42,248 nucleotides of DNA from Myxococcales bacterium. Its GTDB lineage: Bacteria; Myxococcota_A; Polyangia; Polyangiales; Polyangiaceae. The notes below the pieces were generated by a model that searched no databases, was not told the origin of the DNA, and saw nothing but the letters and a program-made list of their open reading frames with translations. Location: assembly GCA_005777185.1 (NCBI GenBank), contig SXNL01000187.1, forward strand, positions 1 to 42,248. The letters run 5' to 3'. Each line of letters opens with the position of its first letter. Position 1 is the first letter of the stretch. Below are positions 8,225-17,204 of this stretch, piece by piece. The position numbers and the translations under genes are program-made.

Positions 8225-8419
8225 CGAAAGCAGGGGGGGTGGTGGAGCGTCGTGACGAGGAGCCGAGGCGAGGGCCCGAGGGGTGCGCCGCTCTCCGAGC
8301 GGGGCGTCTCGAGCAACAGGTCTCGATGTAGGATACTAGAGCATAATGAGTGCCATCGTAGGCATGTGGGTAAGTCCATGAAACTACTCGGAGCCGGTGC
8401 GGAGCACGGTGGGTGGCCT

Positions 8420-8447
8420 TGGATCCATGTCGGCGCTGGTGGATCCA
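8420..8447. promoter_or_regulatory. paired TGGATCCA palindromes
   Basis: Two identical 8-bp perfect palindromes TGGATCCA occur at 8420-8427 and 8440-8447, with starts exactly 20 bp apart (about two helical turns). They lie 49-76 bp upstream of the outer-membrane protein start. Such spacing suits a dimeric regulator binding one face of DNA, but there is no independent evidence. Confidence 0.3.
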
Positions 8448-8495
8448 GGCCGTTTTCCGGCCGCCTGCGCGAGAGAGAAAGTATGCTGCGCCCCC

Positions 8496-10217
8496 GTGCA
8501 CGGAACGACATCCCTTCGCGCCCTACGCCTCGGCCACGCGGCCCTCGTCCTCGCGGCCGCCGCGTCGCTCTCCTCGTCCGCGCGCGCCGACGAACCGCCC
8601 GTGACCGACCACGAGATCCCGAAGGATCTCGATCGCCTGATCCTGGAGACGGGCCGCGCGCCGGTGCCCCCCGCCGAGGCCGATCTCGTCCGCTTCCAGA
8701 TACACGGCGAGTACCAGGGCCGCTACCAGGTCCAGCGCAGCTTTCCCCTCGTGCCGACGACGACCGCGATCAACGCCCGACCGGGCCTCGTCGAGGAGTC
8801 GATAGGCCAGAACCAGTTCGCGTCCCACTGGCTCCGCGTCACGCCACGGCTCCAGCTCAAGCAGGCCGTCGAGATCGTGGGTCAGGTCGACGTCGTCACC
8901 GGCCTGCTCTTCGGAGACAAGGCGCGCGACACCTGGCCCGACATGGCGCCGCGCGACCAGGCGAACGGCTTCTCCAGCATCGAGCCGCGCTCGCTCTACG
9001 CTGTGCTCCACACGCCCGTGGGGCTGTTCCGCGTCGGCCAGCAGCCGACCCACTGGGGCATGGGCATCCTCGCCAACGACGGCGACCACCCGACGCTGTT
9101 CGGCGACTACCGCTACGGCTCCATCAACGAGCGCATCCTCTTCGCCACGAAGCCGGGTGGCAAGGACAGCCATCTCACGATCGCCGTCGCGGGCGATCTC
9201 GTGTACCGCGACAACATCGCCGCGCTCCGCCGGGGCGACCACGCGTACCAGGGCGTGCTCGCCGCCCTCTACGAGCGCGGGCGCAACCAGCTCGGCGTGT
9301 ACGCCGTGTACCGGAACCAGGAGAACGACAAGACGAGCGGGCAGGCCTACGCGCCCTACACCGAGAGCCTCGAGGTCGGCGTGCTCGACGCCTCCGGCCG
9401 CTTCGCGACGAAGCTCCCCTCGACCGACGCCTTCCTCTTCGGCTCGTTCGAGGCCGCGGCCATCTTCGGCTCGACCAACATCCTCCGTACGCACGACCAG
9501 GTCCTGGACGGCGCGCGTACGCTCGTGCGCTCGTACGGCGGGGCTGCGCAGATCGGCTTCGTGCACGTGGAGAGGGCTTCGAAGCGGCTCGGCTTCTCGG
9601 ACGAAGGGGCGCGGCAGAAGGACATCGTGCAGTACGGGGACCTCGTCGCCGCGGTCGAGATCGGCTACGCGCGCGGCGACGCCGACCCGTACGACAACGT
9701 GCAGAAGCGCTTCGTGTTCGATCCGAACCACAAGATCGGGCTCATCCTCTTCGACGAGGTGATGCGCTGGCAGACCGCCCGCGCGTCCGCCGCGGCGCAG
9801 GATCCGCTGCTCTCGAACGCCAGCCGGCCGCCTCCGGGCGTGGATCTCCTGCCGTCCAACGGCGGCGTTTTCGGTGCACAGTACATCAACCCGACCGGCA
9901 TCTGGCGGCCCCGCCCGTGGCTCGACCTCAAGGCCGGCATGGTCGTCGCGCAGGCCACCGCCGACGTGACCGACCCGTACATCATCGCGACCACGGGCTC
10001 CTACCTCAACAGCCGCAAGGGCAGCCCGAAGAAGCGCGACCTCGGCCTCGAGCTCGACGCGGGCTTCGAGGCGCGCGTCCCGCTGGACTACGGCTTCACG
10101 GCCACGCTCGGCGCGCAGGGCGGCGTGCTGTTCCCTGGCGGCGCCCTCGAGAACGCCGTCGGCGAGCGCATGAAGACGCCCTGGCTCGCGCTCGGAAGGT
10201 TCGGATTCTTGTTCTAG
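8496..10217 (+). CDS. outer-membrane beta-barrel protein, function unknown (573 aa)
   Basis: The GTG at 8496 was chosen because it opens directly into a signal peptide ending SSSARA|DEPP (cleavage near residue 31); the in-frame sequence upstream is not signal-like. The mature protein has many alternating-hydrophobicity strands ending in charged turns (FASHWLRVTPRLQLKQAVEI, LRVGQQPTHWGMGILANDGD type). It ends in a terminal Phe (LGRFGFLF), the usual C-terminal signature for BAM insertion. It therefore probably forms a large barrel in the outer membrane. The HWGMGILANDGD block resembles a myxobacterial barrel family that I recall as TIGR04551, but I cannot verify this. It is followed after 13 nt by two giant lipoprotein genes and is likely their operon leader, so it could be their transport or surface-display partner. 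No classical ribosome site is visible. Confidence 0.8.
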   Translation: MHGTTSLRALRLGHAALVLAAAASLSSSARADEPPVTDHEIPKDLDRLILETGRAPVPPAEADLVRFQIHGEYQGRYQVQRSFPLVPTTTAINARPGLVEESIGQNQFASHWLRVTPRLQLKQAVEIVGQVDVVTGLLFGDKARDTWPDMAPRDQANGFSSIEPRSLYAVLHTPVGLFRVGQQPTHWGMGILANDGDHPTLFGDYRYGSINERILFATKPGGKDSHLTIAVAGDLVYRDNIAALRRGDHAYQGVLAALYERGRNQLGVYAVYRNQENDKTSGQAYAPYTESLEVGVLDASGRFATKLPSTDAFLFGSFEAAAIFGSTNILRTHDQVLDGARTLVRSYGGAAQIGFVHVERASKRLGFSDEGARQKDIVQYGDLVAAVEIGYARGDADPYDNVQKRFVFDPNHKIGLILFDEVMRWQTARASAAAQDPLLSNASRPPPGVDLLPSNGGVFGAQYINPTGIWRPRPWLDLKAGMVVAQATADVTDPYIIATTGSYLNSRKGSPKKRDLGLELDAGFEARVPLDYGFTATLGAQGGVLFPGGALENAVGERMKTPWLALGRFGFLF

Positions 10218-10230
10218 CCCGAGACGACCC

Positions 10231-13200
10231 ATGATGAAGAAGCACCTCCCCTTCCTCGCCCTCCTGAGCCTCGCCGTCGCGTGCGGCATCGACGCGGTCC
10301 CGCCCGGGCTCGGCAAGGCGCCGTCCGGCGACGGCCCGCGGGTCCGGTTCGACATGGCGCACAGGCCGCTGCCGGACGTGCCTTTGCCCAACGACTTCGC
10401 CACCTTCCCCGATCCGACCAGCCGCACGGGCCGGCGCATCAACGTCTCGGCGATCGCGCCGAGCGGCATGGAGCGGATCATCCGCGAGGCGTTCAACGAC
10501 ATGGAAGGCTGGGGCACCACGCAGCCCCTCAACGTGTCGTTCGACAAGGTGGCGGGCGTCGACCCGAATGCGGCCGCGATCGACCTGGAAGACTTCGCCG
10601 CGCGGATGCAGAACGACGAGCACGATCTCTCGAACGATCCCGTCTACCTCATCAACCTGACGACGGGCGTCCCGATGTTCCTCGACGCGGGCAACGGGCA
10701 CTACCCGCTGACGCTCCGCGACCCCCACAAGTACTACCCGAACGACCCGAAGGCCGGCGAGGCGAACCTGCTCTACGAGTCGGTAGAGGAGGGGTACGGC
10801 CTCACGCAGGCCGACTACCGGCCGGAGCTCGACAAGGACTTCGACGGCGTCCTCGATCACCCCAACGTCCTCGGCAACAAGGGGATCTTCGGCGTCGACA
10901 ACCTGCTCACCTGGTACGAGCGCGAGACCGACACGCTCATCCTCCGTCCGGTGCTGCCGCTCGAGGAGAAGACGGAGTACGCGGTCATCCTCACGGACCG
11001 GCTACGCGGGCCGAACGGCAAGCCGGTCCGCTCGCCGTTCGAGGCGATCTACCACCCCCTGCAGAGACGGGGCATGCAGCGCGTCGGGGAGATCCTGAAC
11101 GAGAAGCGCCTCGCCGCGTACTTCGGCGACCTCGCGGGCACGGGCCTCGATCGCGTGGCGTTCGGCTGGACCTTCACGACGCAACCCACGCAGGAGGACA
11201 TGCGGATCCTGCGCGACGGCCTCTACGGCAAGGGGCCCTTCGCGCGCCTCGGCGGCCAGTTCCCACCCGACGCGGTCGCGTTCGCCAGCGCCGGCAAATC
11301 GCTCAAGCCAGAAGACGCCCCCGGCTGGGAGACGTCGAGCGAGGCCTGCAAGAAGCGCGCGAAGTTCCCGCGGATCCTGAAGCTCCAGGACAAGGACGTG
11401 AAGGACTCGTTCCACACGCTCCTCGGCGAGGTGTTCGGCCTCGATCCAGGGGATCTCCGCTCGACCGAGGCCGCGCTCCAGTGGATCGACCACATCGTGA
11501 TCGGCAGCTTCCAGGCGCCGTTCCTCATGGGCGACCCGGCGTCGCGCGATCCGGACACGCGCTTCCACGTGAACTTCCAGACCGGCGAGGGCGACGTGCG
11601 CCCGGACGAAGTCACCTACTTCATGACGGTCCCGAAGGAACGCCCCAACGCGAAGCAGCCGTTCCCGGTGTCGCTCCTCGGGCACGGCGTGACGGGGCAC
11701 TCCGACGAGGCGCTCTTCTACGGCGGTGACTACGCGCGCCAGGGCATCGCGCTCATGAGCATCAACATGCCGGAGCACGGCGTCTCGCTCTCGAAAGGCG
11801 ACCTCTTCCTCGCCCAGGCGCAGCTCGCGGGCGTCTGCGCGGTGCCCTTCATCGACGGGTACCTGAAGGGCCGAGCGCACGACCTCTCGGGCGACGGCAA
11901 GCCAGACTCCGGGTGGTTCTGGTGGACGACCCACATCCCCCACACGCGCGACAACGTGCGCCAGGGCCTGCTCGACAGCTTCCAGGCGATCCGCGTCCTG
12001 CGCGCCATGGACGGCCAGCGCAAGGCGCTCCCCGGACAGGACTACAACGGCAACGGGCAGCCCGACGATCTCGCCGGCGACTTCGACGGCAACGGCGTCC
12101 CCGACGTCGGCGGGCCGAACGTGCCGTACTTCGCGAGCGGGGAGTCGCTCGGATCGATCATGTCCCAGGCGCAGGGCGGCGCGGAGCCGTACATCATCGC
12201 GTCTTCGTCCGCGGGCGGGGGCGGCGGATCGCTGGCGATGGACGTCGCGTTTCGCTCGTACGGCGTCGTCGAGGCCGTCACCGGGCAGATGCTCACACCG
12301 ATCATCTTCTCCGTCCCCGCGAGCGAGCGCCCCGACAGGCGGAAGAAGCTCAAGGACTCGAGCGGCAAGGAGACCGACCAGATCGACCTGTCCGACCGCT
12401 CGAAGGAGAACCAGATGGGCACCCGGTGCAAGGCCGGGGAGCGCACGGTGCGGCAGCTCGTGAACGAGGGCGACGCCATGCACGAGCTCGAGCTCGCGTG
12501 CCTGCCCAAGGACGAGCTCGACGATCACATGACCGTGGTCGTCTCGAACACCGGCAACAAGGAGGTCCGCTGCGCGCGGACCACGCTCGATGGCCGCTTC
12601 CGCGTCTCGATCCCGGCGTCGGTCGGCGACAGGCTCGACGTGCAGATCTACACCGCGCCCGACGTCGTCGACTCGTACAAGGGCTGCCGCGTGCTCCGCG
12701 GCTCGCCCGTGGGCCGGCGCATCAAGACGTTCGAGCAGGCCGCGCTCTACCCCATCCCCGTCGGCGAGGGCACGCCGGAGTGCTCGGCGGAGCAGGGGTG
12801 CGCTCAGTTCCGCGACAGCTTCTACGCGGTCGGCTCGGCGCTGGTCGCGACCAACGAGGGCTTCGGCCTCCAGCGGCAGACGCCCGCCGTGCGGCGCCTC
12901 CAGAACCTCGCCCAGGCCGCGTTCGATCCCGCGGACCCCGTCAATTTCGCGCCGTACTACGCGCTCCGCCCGATGGTCGACGAGACCGGCAAGGTCATCC
13001 CCAAGCGCGCGCTCCTCGCGGTGAACACGGTGGGAGACGCCTTCGTGGCCATCTCCGCGGGCCACACCTTCGCGCGCGCGGCGGGCGCGATCCCGTTCTT
13101 GCCGCCGTCGGCGGTGTCTCGATACCCCGACTACGCGGACTACGTGACGCCCGACGCGCTCTACAAGGATCTCGGCGGGAAGACGCCGATGCAGGTCCTC

Positions 13201-13752
13201 ATCGACAACGGGGTCATCGAGGGCGTCGCGCGGATGGGCCGCACGTCCGCCGGCCCCACCTGCAAGCAGAACTTCCGCGGGGTCGACCCCGAGACGTGCA
13301 AGAACGCGCGAACCATCGACAAGATCACGTGCGCGAACGCCCTGTACGATCCCGACTGGGTGAGCGAGGGCGCGATGCTCCTCGATCAGCCGCACGGCCC
13401 GGTCCCCCTGCGCCTCGCGCGCCTGTCGGACGCGACGATCCGCGACTCCGTGGACCTCGCGAAGGCGTGGGAGCCTCGCCTCCGAGGCGTGCCGTTCGCG
13501 CCCGATGCCACGGGGTGGTCGGCGTCCGGGCCGGTGCTGGCGCTGTTCAACCACTACCTCGAGGCCGGGGGAAAGCACACGTGGGACGTCCCCGACTACT
13601 GCCGCGCGTGGGACTTCACGACGTACGGCAACGCCCTCATCGCGCGCTTCTTCGCGACGCGCGGCAAGGACGTGTACTACCTCAGCCACCCCACGTCGCA
13701 CCCGTGCCTCGAGAAGGGCACGTGCGACTTTCTCGCTCAACCGGGGCCGTGA
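10231..13752 (+). CDS. giant lipoprotein with alpha/beta-hydrolase motifs, copy A (1173 aa)
   Basis: The signal MMKKHLPFLALLSLAVAC gives lipid Cys18. The N-terminal block PLPNDFATFPDPTSRTGRR (about residues 50-70) and a later Ig-like module (EYAVILTDRLRGPNGKPV) recall the N-terminal region of bacterial surface lipases such as VolA/Pla-1. A hydrolase core follows. HG appears in LLGHGVTGHS, the nucleophile elbow is G-E-S639-L-G, a probable acid is D936 in NTVGDAFV, and a probable histidine is H1116 in GGKHTW. Calcium-type D-x-[DN]-G-x-P-D loops occur near residues 551-559 and 604-626. Several Cys pairs suggest disulfides, so the protein is probably extracellular or periplasmic. The substrate is unknown; lipase or esterase is inferred. 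It overlaps copy B by GTGA. Confidence 0.82.
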   Translation: MMKKHLPFLALLSLAVACGIDAVPPGLGKAPSGDGPRVRFDMAHRPLPDVPLPNDFATFPDPTSRTGRRINVSAIAPSGMERIIREAFNDMEGWGTTQPLNVSFDKVAGVDPNAAAIDLEDFAARMQNDEHDLSNDPVYLINLTTGVPMFLDAGNGHYPLTLRDPHKYYPNDPKAGEANLLYESVEEGYGLTQADYRPELDKDFDGVLDHPNVLGNKGIFGVDNLLTWYERETDTLILRPVLPLEEKTEYAVILTDRLRGPNGKPVRSPFEAIYHPLQRRGMQRVGEILNEKRLAAYFGDLAGTGLDRVAFGWTFTTQPTQEDMRILRDGLYGKGPFARLGGQFPPDAVAFASAGKSLKPEDAPGWETSSEACKKRAKFPRILKLQDKDVKDSFHTLLGEVFGLDPGDLRSTEAALQWIDHIVIGSFQAPFLMGDPASRDPDTRFHVNFQTGEGDVRPDEVTYFMTVPKERPNAKQPFPVSLLGHGVTGHSDEALFYGGDYARQGIALMSINMPEHGVSLSKGDLFLAQAQLAGVCAVPFIDGYLKGRAHDLSGDGKPDSGWFWWTTHIPHTRDNVRQGLLDSFQAIRVLRAMDGQRKALPGQDYNGNGQPDDLAGDFDGNGVPDVGGPNVPYFASGESLGSIMSQAQGGAEPYIIASSSAGGGGGSLAMDVAFRSYGVVEAVTGQMLTPIIFSVPASERPDRRKKLKDSSGKETDQIDLSDRSKENQMGTRCKAGERTVRQLVNEGDAMHELELACLPKDELDDHMTVVVSNTGNKEVRCARTTLDGRFRVSIPASVGDRLDVQIYTAPDVVDSYKGCRVLRGSPVGRRIKTFEQAALYPIPVGEGTPECSAEQGCAQFRDSFYAVGSALVATNEGFGLQRQTPAVRRLQNLAQAAFDPADPVNFAPYYALRPMVDETGKVIPKRALLAVNTVGDAFVAISAGHTFARAAGAIPFLPPSAVSRYPDYADYVTPDALYKDLGGKTPMQVLIDNGVIEGVARMGRTSAGPTCKQNFRGVDPETCKNARTIDKITCANALYDPDWVSEGAMLLDQPHGPVPLRLARLSDATIRDSVDLAKAWEPRLRGVPFAPDATGWSASGPVLALFNHYLEAGGKHTWDVPDYCRAWDFTTYGNALIARFFATRGKDVYYLSHPTSHPCLEKGTCDFLAQPGP

Positions 13753-16700
13753 GGACGGCGCGGCTCGCGGGTCTCCTCGGGCTGGGCCTCCTCGGGGTCG
13801 CGTGCTCCATCGACACGATCCCGCGGGGGGCGCGCGCGACCCCGCCCGGGGACGGTCCCAAGATCGTGTTCGATCTGACCCACCGGCCGCTCCCCAACAT
13901 CCCGGTCCCGAACGACGTCGCCACCTTCCCCGACCCGTCCAGCCGGACCGGCCGCAGGCTGAACGTGAGCACCAGCGTCCCCACCCGTCTCGAGCGCGTG
14001 GCGCGCGAGGGCTTCGACGACCTCGAGGGGTGGGGCACCTTCCAGCCGATCACGGTCGCCTTCGAGAACCCTGACCCGTACCGCGTCCAGCCGGCGATCG
14101 CGCTCGACGACGTGCGCGCCCGCATGACCGGCCACGACTTCGGCGACGACCCGCTCTACGTGATCGATCTCCATACGGGGCTCCCCGTGCCGCTCGACGT
14201 GGGGGGCGGCGCCTTCCCGGTCACCAGCGTCGACCCGGACAAGTACTGGCCGAACGATCCGCACGAGGGCGACAACAACATCCTCTTCGAGACGCGGAGC
14301 GAGGGAGCGGGGCCCTACCGGCCCGATCTCGACCTCGACCAGGATGGCGTGCTCGATCGCGCGAACACGTTGCCCACGACGGCGGCGGGAGCCATCTCCG
14401 GCATCGACGACGTGCTGACGTGGTACGAGCGCCAGACCGACACGCTCATCGTCCGTCCGCTCGTGCCGCTGCGGGAGAAGACCGAGTACGCCGTCGTGCT
14501 GACCGATCGCCTGCGCGATCCGCGTGGTGGCAGCGTCCGGTCGCCGTTCGAGAGCATCCACCACGCCGAGCACCTCCGCCAGGCCGAGAGGGTGGGAGCC
14601 ATCCTCCGCGCGGGGAGGAAGGAGTACTTCGGCGATCTGGCCGGCACGTCGCTCGATCACGTGGCCTTCACGTGGAGCTTCACCACGGGCCCCGTCTCCG
14701 AGGACCTCGTGATCCTCCGCGATGGCCTCCACGGGCGGGGGCCGTTCGCGCGGCTCGCGACGGAGTTCCCGCCGAAGGCGACCGTGATGCGCGCGGTGGG
14801 CCTCGCGCGCGACAGGGACGCGGACGTCGAGGGCTGGCAGGACGACGCGCGCTGCAAGCCCAAGAAGGACGCCCCGTACATCGTCCGGCTCGACGGATCG
14901 CGCGACGCGTTCCGGCAGCTCGTCGAGCAGGTCGCAGGCCTCGAGGGCGAGGAGCAGCGCGCCCTCCTCGACAGCCTCGAGAACGTCGACTACCTCGTGC
15001 TCGGCACGTACGACTCGCCCTACTTCATGGGCGACGCGAAGAACGAGGATCCGGACGGGCGCTTCCTCCTCAACTTCAAGACCGGCGAGGGTCGGGTCTC
15101 GCGGGACACTGTGCCCTTCTTGATCTCCGTACCCAAGAAGAAGCCCGGGCGCGCCCCGCCCTTCCCCACGGCGATGTGGTCGCACGGCACGGGCCTCAGC
15201 ACCGCCGAGATCCTCGTGCGCGCCGGGTACTTCGCGAAGCAGGGCGTGGCGATGTTCGCGATCGATCTGCCGGGGCACGGGCTCGCCCTCGACACCGGCC
15301 AGGTCGCGCTCGCGGCGGGCGCGCTCACGGGCGTGTGCCTGGTCCCGATGGTGAACGCGCTGCAGGTCGGGCGGCACCACGATCTGAACGGCGACGGACT
15401 CCCGGACTCCGGCGGCCACATCTGGACGGCGCACGCGTTCCACTCGCGAGACAACATCCGGCAGGGCGTGATCGACCTCGTCCAGGGAACGCGCCTCCTC
15501 AGGAGCTTCGGCGACGCCACGCGCGGGGACGACTACACCGGCGACGGCCGGCCGGAGCTCCTCGGCGACTTCGACGGCGACGGCGTCGTGGACCTGGGCG
15601 GTCCGGCGCCGATCTACACGTCGGGCAACTCGCTCGGTGGGATCATGGCCATGATCCACGGCGCGGTGGATCCCAACGTGAAGGCCGCCGCGCCGATCTC
15701 GGGCGGCGGTGGGCTCACCGACATCGCCGCGCGGTCGCGCCTGACGCCGGATCCCGTGCTCCTGCAGGCGATGAGCCCCATCCTCGTGTCCCTGCCCGCG
15801 TCGACGCGCAAGGACAAGACGCGCTGCGCCGAGGCCGACGCGAGCGTCCGAATGATCGTGGTCGACCTCGACAAGGCGGTCGAGATCGAGGTCGCCTGCC
15901 TCCCGAAGGCAGAGCTGGACGAGGGCATGACCGTCCTCGTACGGAACCTGCGCACGAAGGAGGTCCGCTGCGGGCGGACGGAGAAGGGCGTACGCTTCCG
16001 GGTGCCGATCGCCGCCGACATCGGAGACCGCCTCGACGTCCAGGTGTACGCAAAGAAGGACGCGGTCGACTCGTACAAGGACTGCAACGTCGTGGCCGAC
16101 GCGGGCCCCGGCCGGAGGATCCGCACGTTCGAGCAGCGCGCGACGAAGTTCGGGCCCGTGGCGGACGGGCGGCCCACGTGCGGCGAGACCACGGCGCGGG
16201 CCGGGCTCGAGGGCGAACCAGGCTGCCAGCAGTTCCAGGGCCGGTTCTACCCGGTGGGTTCGCCGCTCGTGGCCGTGCAGGAGGGCCTCGGCCTGCTCCG
16301 CCAATCGCCCGAGCTACGCCAGCTCATGAGCCTCCTCCAGGCGGCGCTCGATCCCGGCGATCCCATCAACTTCGCGAGGTCGTACGCGCTCGAGCCACTG
16401 CCCGGGCTCGACGGCGCGCCGATGCCGCCGCGCGGGATCATCACGTTCGACACGGCGGGGGACTTCCTCGTGCCGACGGGTACGGGGATCGCGTTCGCGC
16501 GCGTCGCCGGTGCCTTGCCGTTCTTCCCGCCGAGCGCCGTCGTGCGATACCCCGAGTACGCCGCCTACGCGACCCCACCGGCGCTCTACGAGGCGCTCGG
16601 GGGTCGGACACCGCACGACGCGATCCTCGCGTACCACGTCACCGAGGGCCTCTCGCGCACGAAGCGCACGAGAGGTGGACCCGCGTGTGCTGCGAACTAC

Positions 16701-17153
16701 GTGAAGAGCGCCGTCTGCACCTCCCCGCCGTCCGCCGCCGCCGCGTGCGCGACGGCCCTCCCCGACGTCGACTGGCTCGCCGAGGGCGCCGACCGATGGG
16801 ACCAGGTGCGCCCCGAGCGCCCCCTCCGGCTCGTGCGCACGGCGACGCGCGGGACCGACCCCGCCGCGCTCGACGCCGCGTGGGCGCCGCGCACGCGGAC
16901 GCCACCCTTCTCCCCCGACGCCGACGGATACCGCGGGACCGCGCCGCTCGTGGGCCTCGTGCACGCCTACAACGAACCGGGGGGCACACACGTGTGGGTG
17001 AACGGCGATCCCTGCAAGGCCTTCGACGACGCGGTGTACTACAACCACCTCCTCATCCGCTTCCTCGCGAGCGGCGGCACCGACGCGTACTTCGCGAGCC
17101 ACCCGGGCTCGCACCGCTGCCTCGCGACGCAGTCCTGCAACTTCCTGAGGTGA
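13749..17153 (+). CDS. giant lipoprotein with alpha/beta-hydrolase motifs, copy B (1134 aa)
   Basis: This is a paralogue of the preceding gene, collinear along its whole length and starting at a GTG that overlaps its stop. The signal VRTARLAGLLGLGLLGVAC gives lipid Cys19. The same landmarks recur: PVPNDVATFPDPSSRTGRR; EYAVVLTDRLRDPRGGSV; SHGTGLST for the oxyanion region; nucleophile elbow G-N-S628-L-G; acid candidate D905 in DTAGDFLVP; histidine candidate H1081 in PGGTHVW. Calcium-type loops DLNGDGLPD and DFDGDGVVD are also kept. All three triad candidates survive in both copies, which argues that both are active. The best guess is a tandem duplication that kept both enzymes, perhaps with different substrates. 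Its end converges on a glycosyltransferase gene 51 nt away. Confidence 0.82.
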   Translation: MRTARLAGLLGLGLLGVACSIDTIPRGARATPPGDGPKIVFDLTHRPLPNIPVPNDVATFPDPSSRTGRRLNVSTSVPTRLERVAREGFDDLEGWGTFQPITVAFENPDPYRVQPAIALDDVRARMTGHDFGDDPLYVIDLHTGLPVPLDVGGGAFPVTSVDPDKYWPNDPHEGDNNILFETRSEGAGPYRPDLDLDQDGVLDRANTLPTTAAGAISGIDDVLTWYERQTDTLIVRPLVPLREKTEYAVVLTDRLRDPRGGSVRSPFESIHHAEHLRQAERVGAILRAGRKEYFGDLAGTSLDHVAFTWSFTTGPVSEDLVILRDGLHGRGPFARLATEFPPKATVMRAVGLARDRDADVEGWQDDARCKPKKDAPYIVRLDGSRDAFRQLVEQVAGLEGEEQRALLDSLENVDYLVLGTYDSPYFMGDAKNEDPDGRFLLNFKTGEGRVSRDTVPFLISVPKKKPGRAPPFPTAMWSHGTGLSTAEILVRAGYFAKQGVAMFAIDLPGHGLALDTGQVALAAGALTGVCLVPMVNALQVGRHHDLNGDGLPDSGGHIWTAHAFHSRDNIRQGVIDLVQGTRLLRSFGDATRGDDYTGDGRPELLGDFDGDGVVDLGGPAPIYTSGNSLGGIMAMIHGAVDPNVKAAAPISGGGGLTDIAARSRLTPDPVLLQAMSPILVSLPASTRKDKTRCAEADASVRMIVVDLDKAVEIEVACLPKAELDEGMTVLVRNLRTKEVRCGRTEKGVRFRVPIAADIGDRLDVQVYAKKDAVDSYKDCNVVADAGPGRRIRTFEQRATKFGPVADGRPTCGETTARAGLEGEPGCQQFQGRFYPVGSPLVAVQEGLGLLRQSPELRQLMSLLQAALDPGDPINFARSYALEPLPGLDGAPMPPRGIITFDTAGDFLVPTGTGIAFARVAGALPFFPPSAVVRYPEYAAYATPPALYEALGGRTPHDAILAYHVTEGLSRTKRTRGGPACAANYVKSAVCTSPPSAAAACATALPDVDWLAEGADRWDQVRPERPLRLVRTATRGTDPAALDAAWAPRTRTPPFSPDADGYRGTAPLVGLVHAYNEPGGTHVWVNGDPCKAFDDAVYYNHLLIRFLASGGTDAYFASHPGSHRCLATQSCNFLR

Positions 17154-17204
17154 CGTCGAAGGCCCGCGACGCGTCGCGCGCGCCGCTCGCAGCCCGCGAG
17201 AGCG

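Larger units (their letters stand above)
8174..8495. other. 322-bp divergent intergenic region
   Basis: It separates hutH (minus) from the outer-membrane protein operon (plus). It holds the terminator hairpin described above and a second short hairpin CCGCTC-TCC-GAGCGG at about 8289-8303. An unusually AT-rich patch at 8325-8400 is probably where the divergent promoters lie (CATAAT on plus near 8342; TATGCT/TAGTAT on minus). Two TGGATCCA palindromes lie further right. No convincing protein-coding gene is seen inside it. Confidence 0.6.

Noticed and set aside
8170-8511. Minus-strand frame that ends on the hutH start and contains a His-His pair before the terminator, considered as a leader peptide
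   Set aside because: It runs through both arms of the hairpin, has no ribosome site, only two adjacent His codons and unremarkable composition. It does not show the short stop-before-terminator form of known leader peptides.
6758-10234. Very long open frames on the strand opposite real genes (for example across 6758-10234, 8523-10547, 11002-13740, 13737-16304 and 14420-17236)
   Set aside because: They lie antisense or out of frame to well-supported genes, have extreme Arg/Pro/Ala composition and no domain or signal. They arise because stop codons are rare at this GC content.
17166-17177. 12-bp palindrome GCGACGCGTCGC between converging genes
   Set aside because: Made of CG-rich dinucleotides, which form such palindromes often by chance at this GC content; no loop or T-tract.
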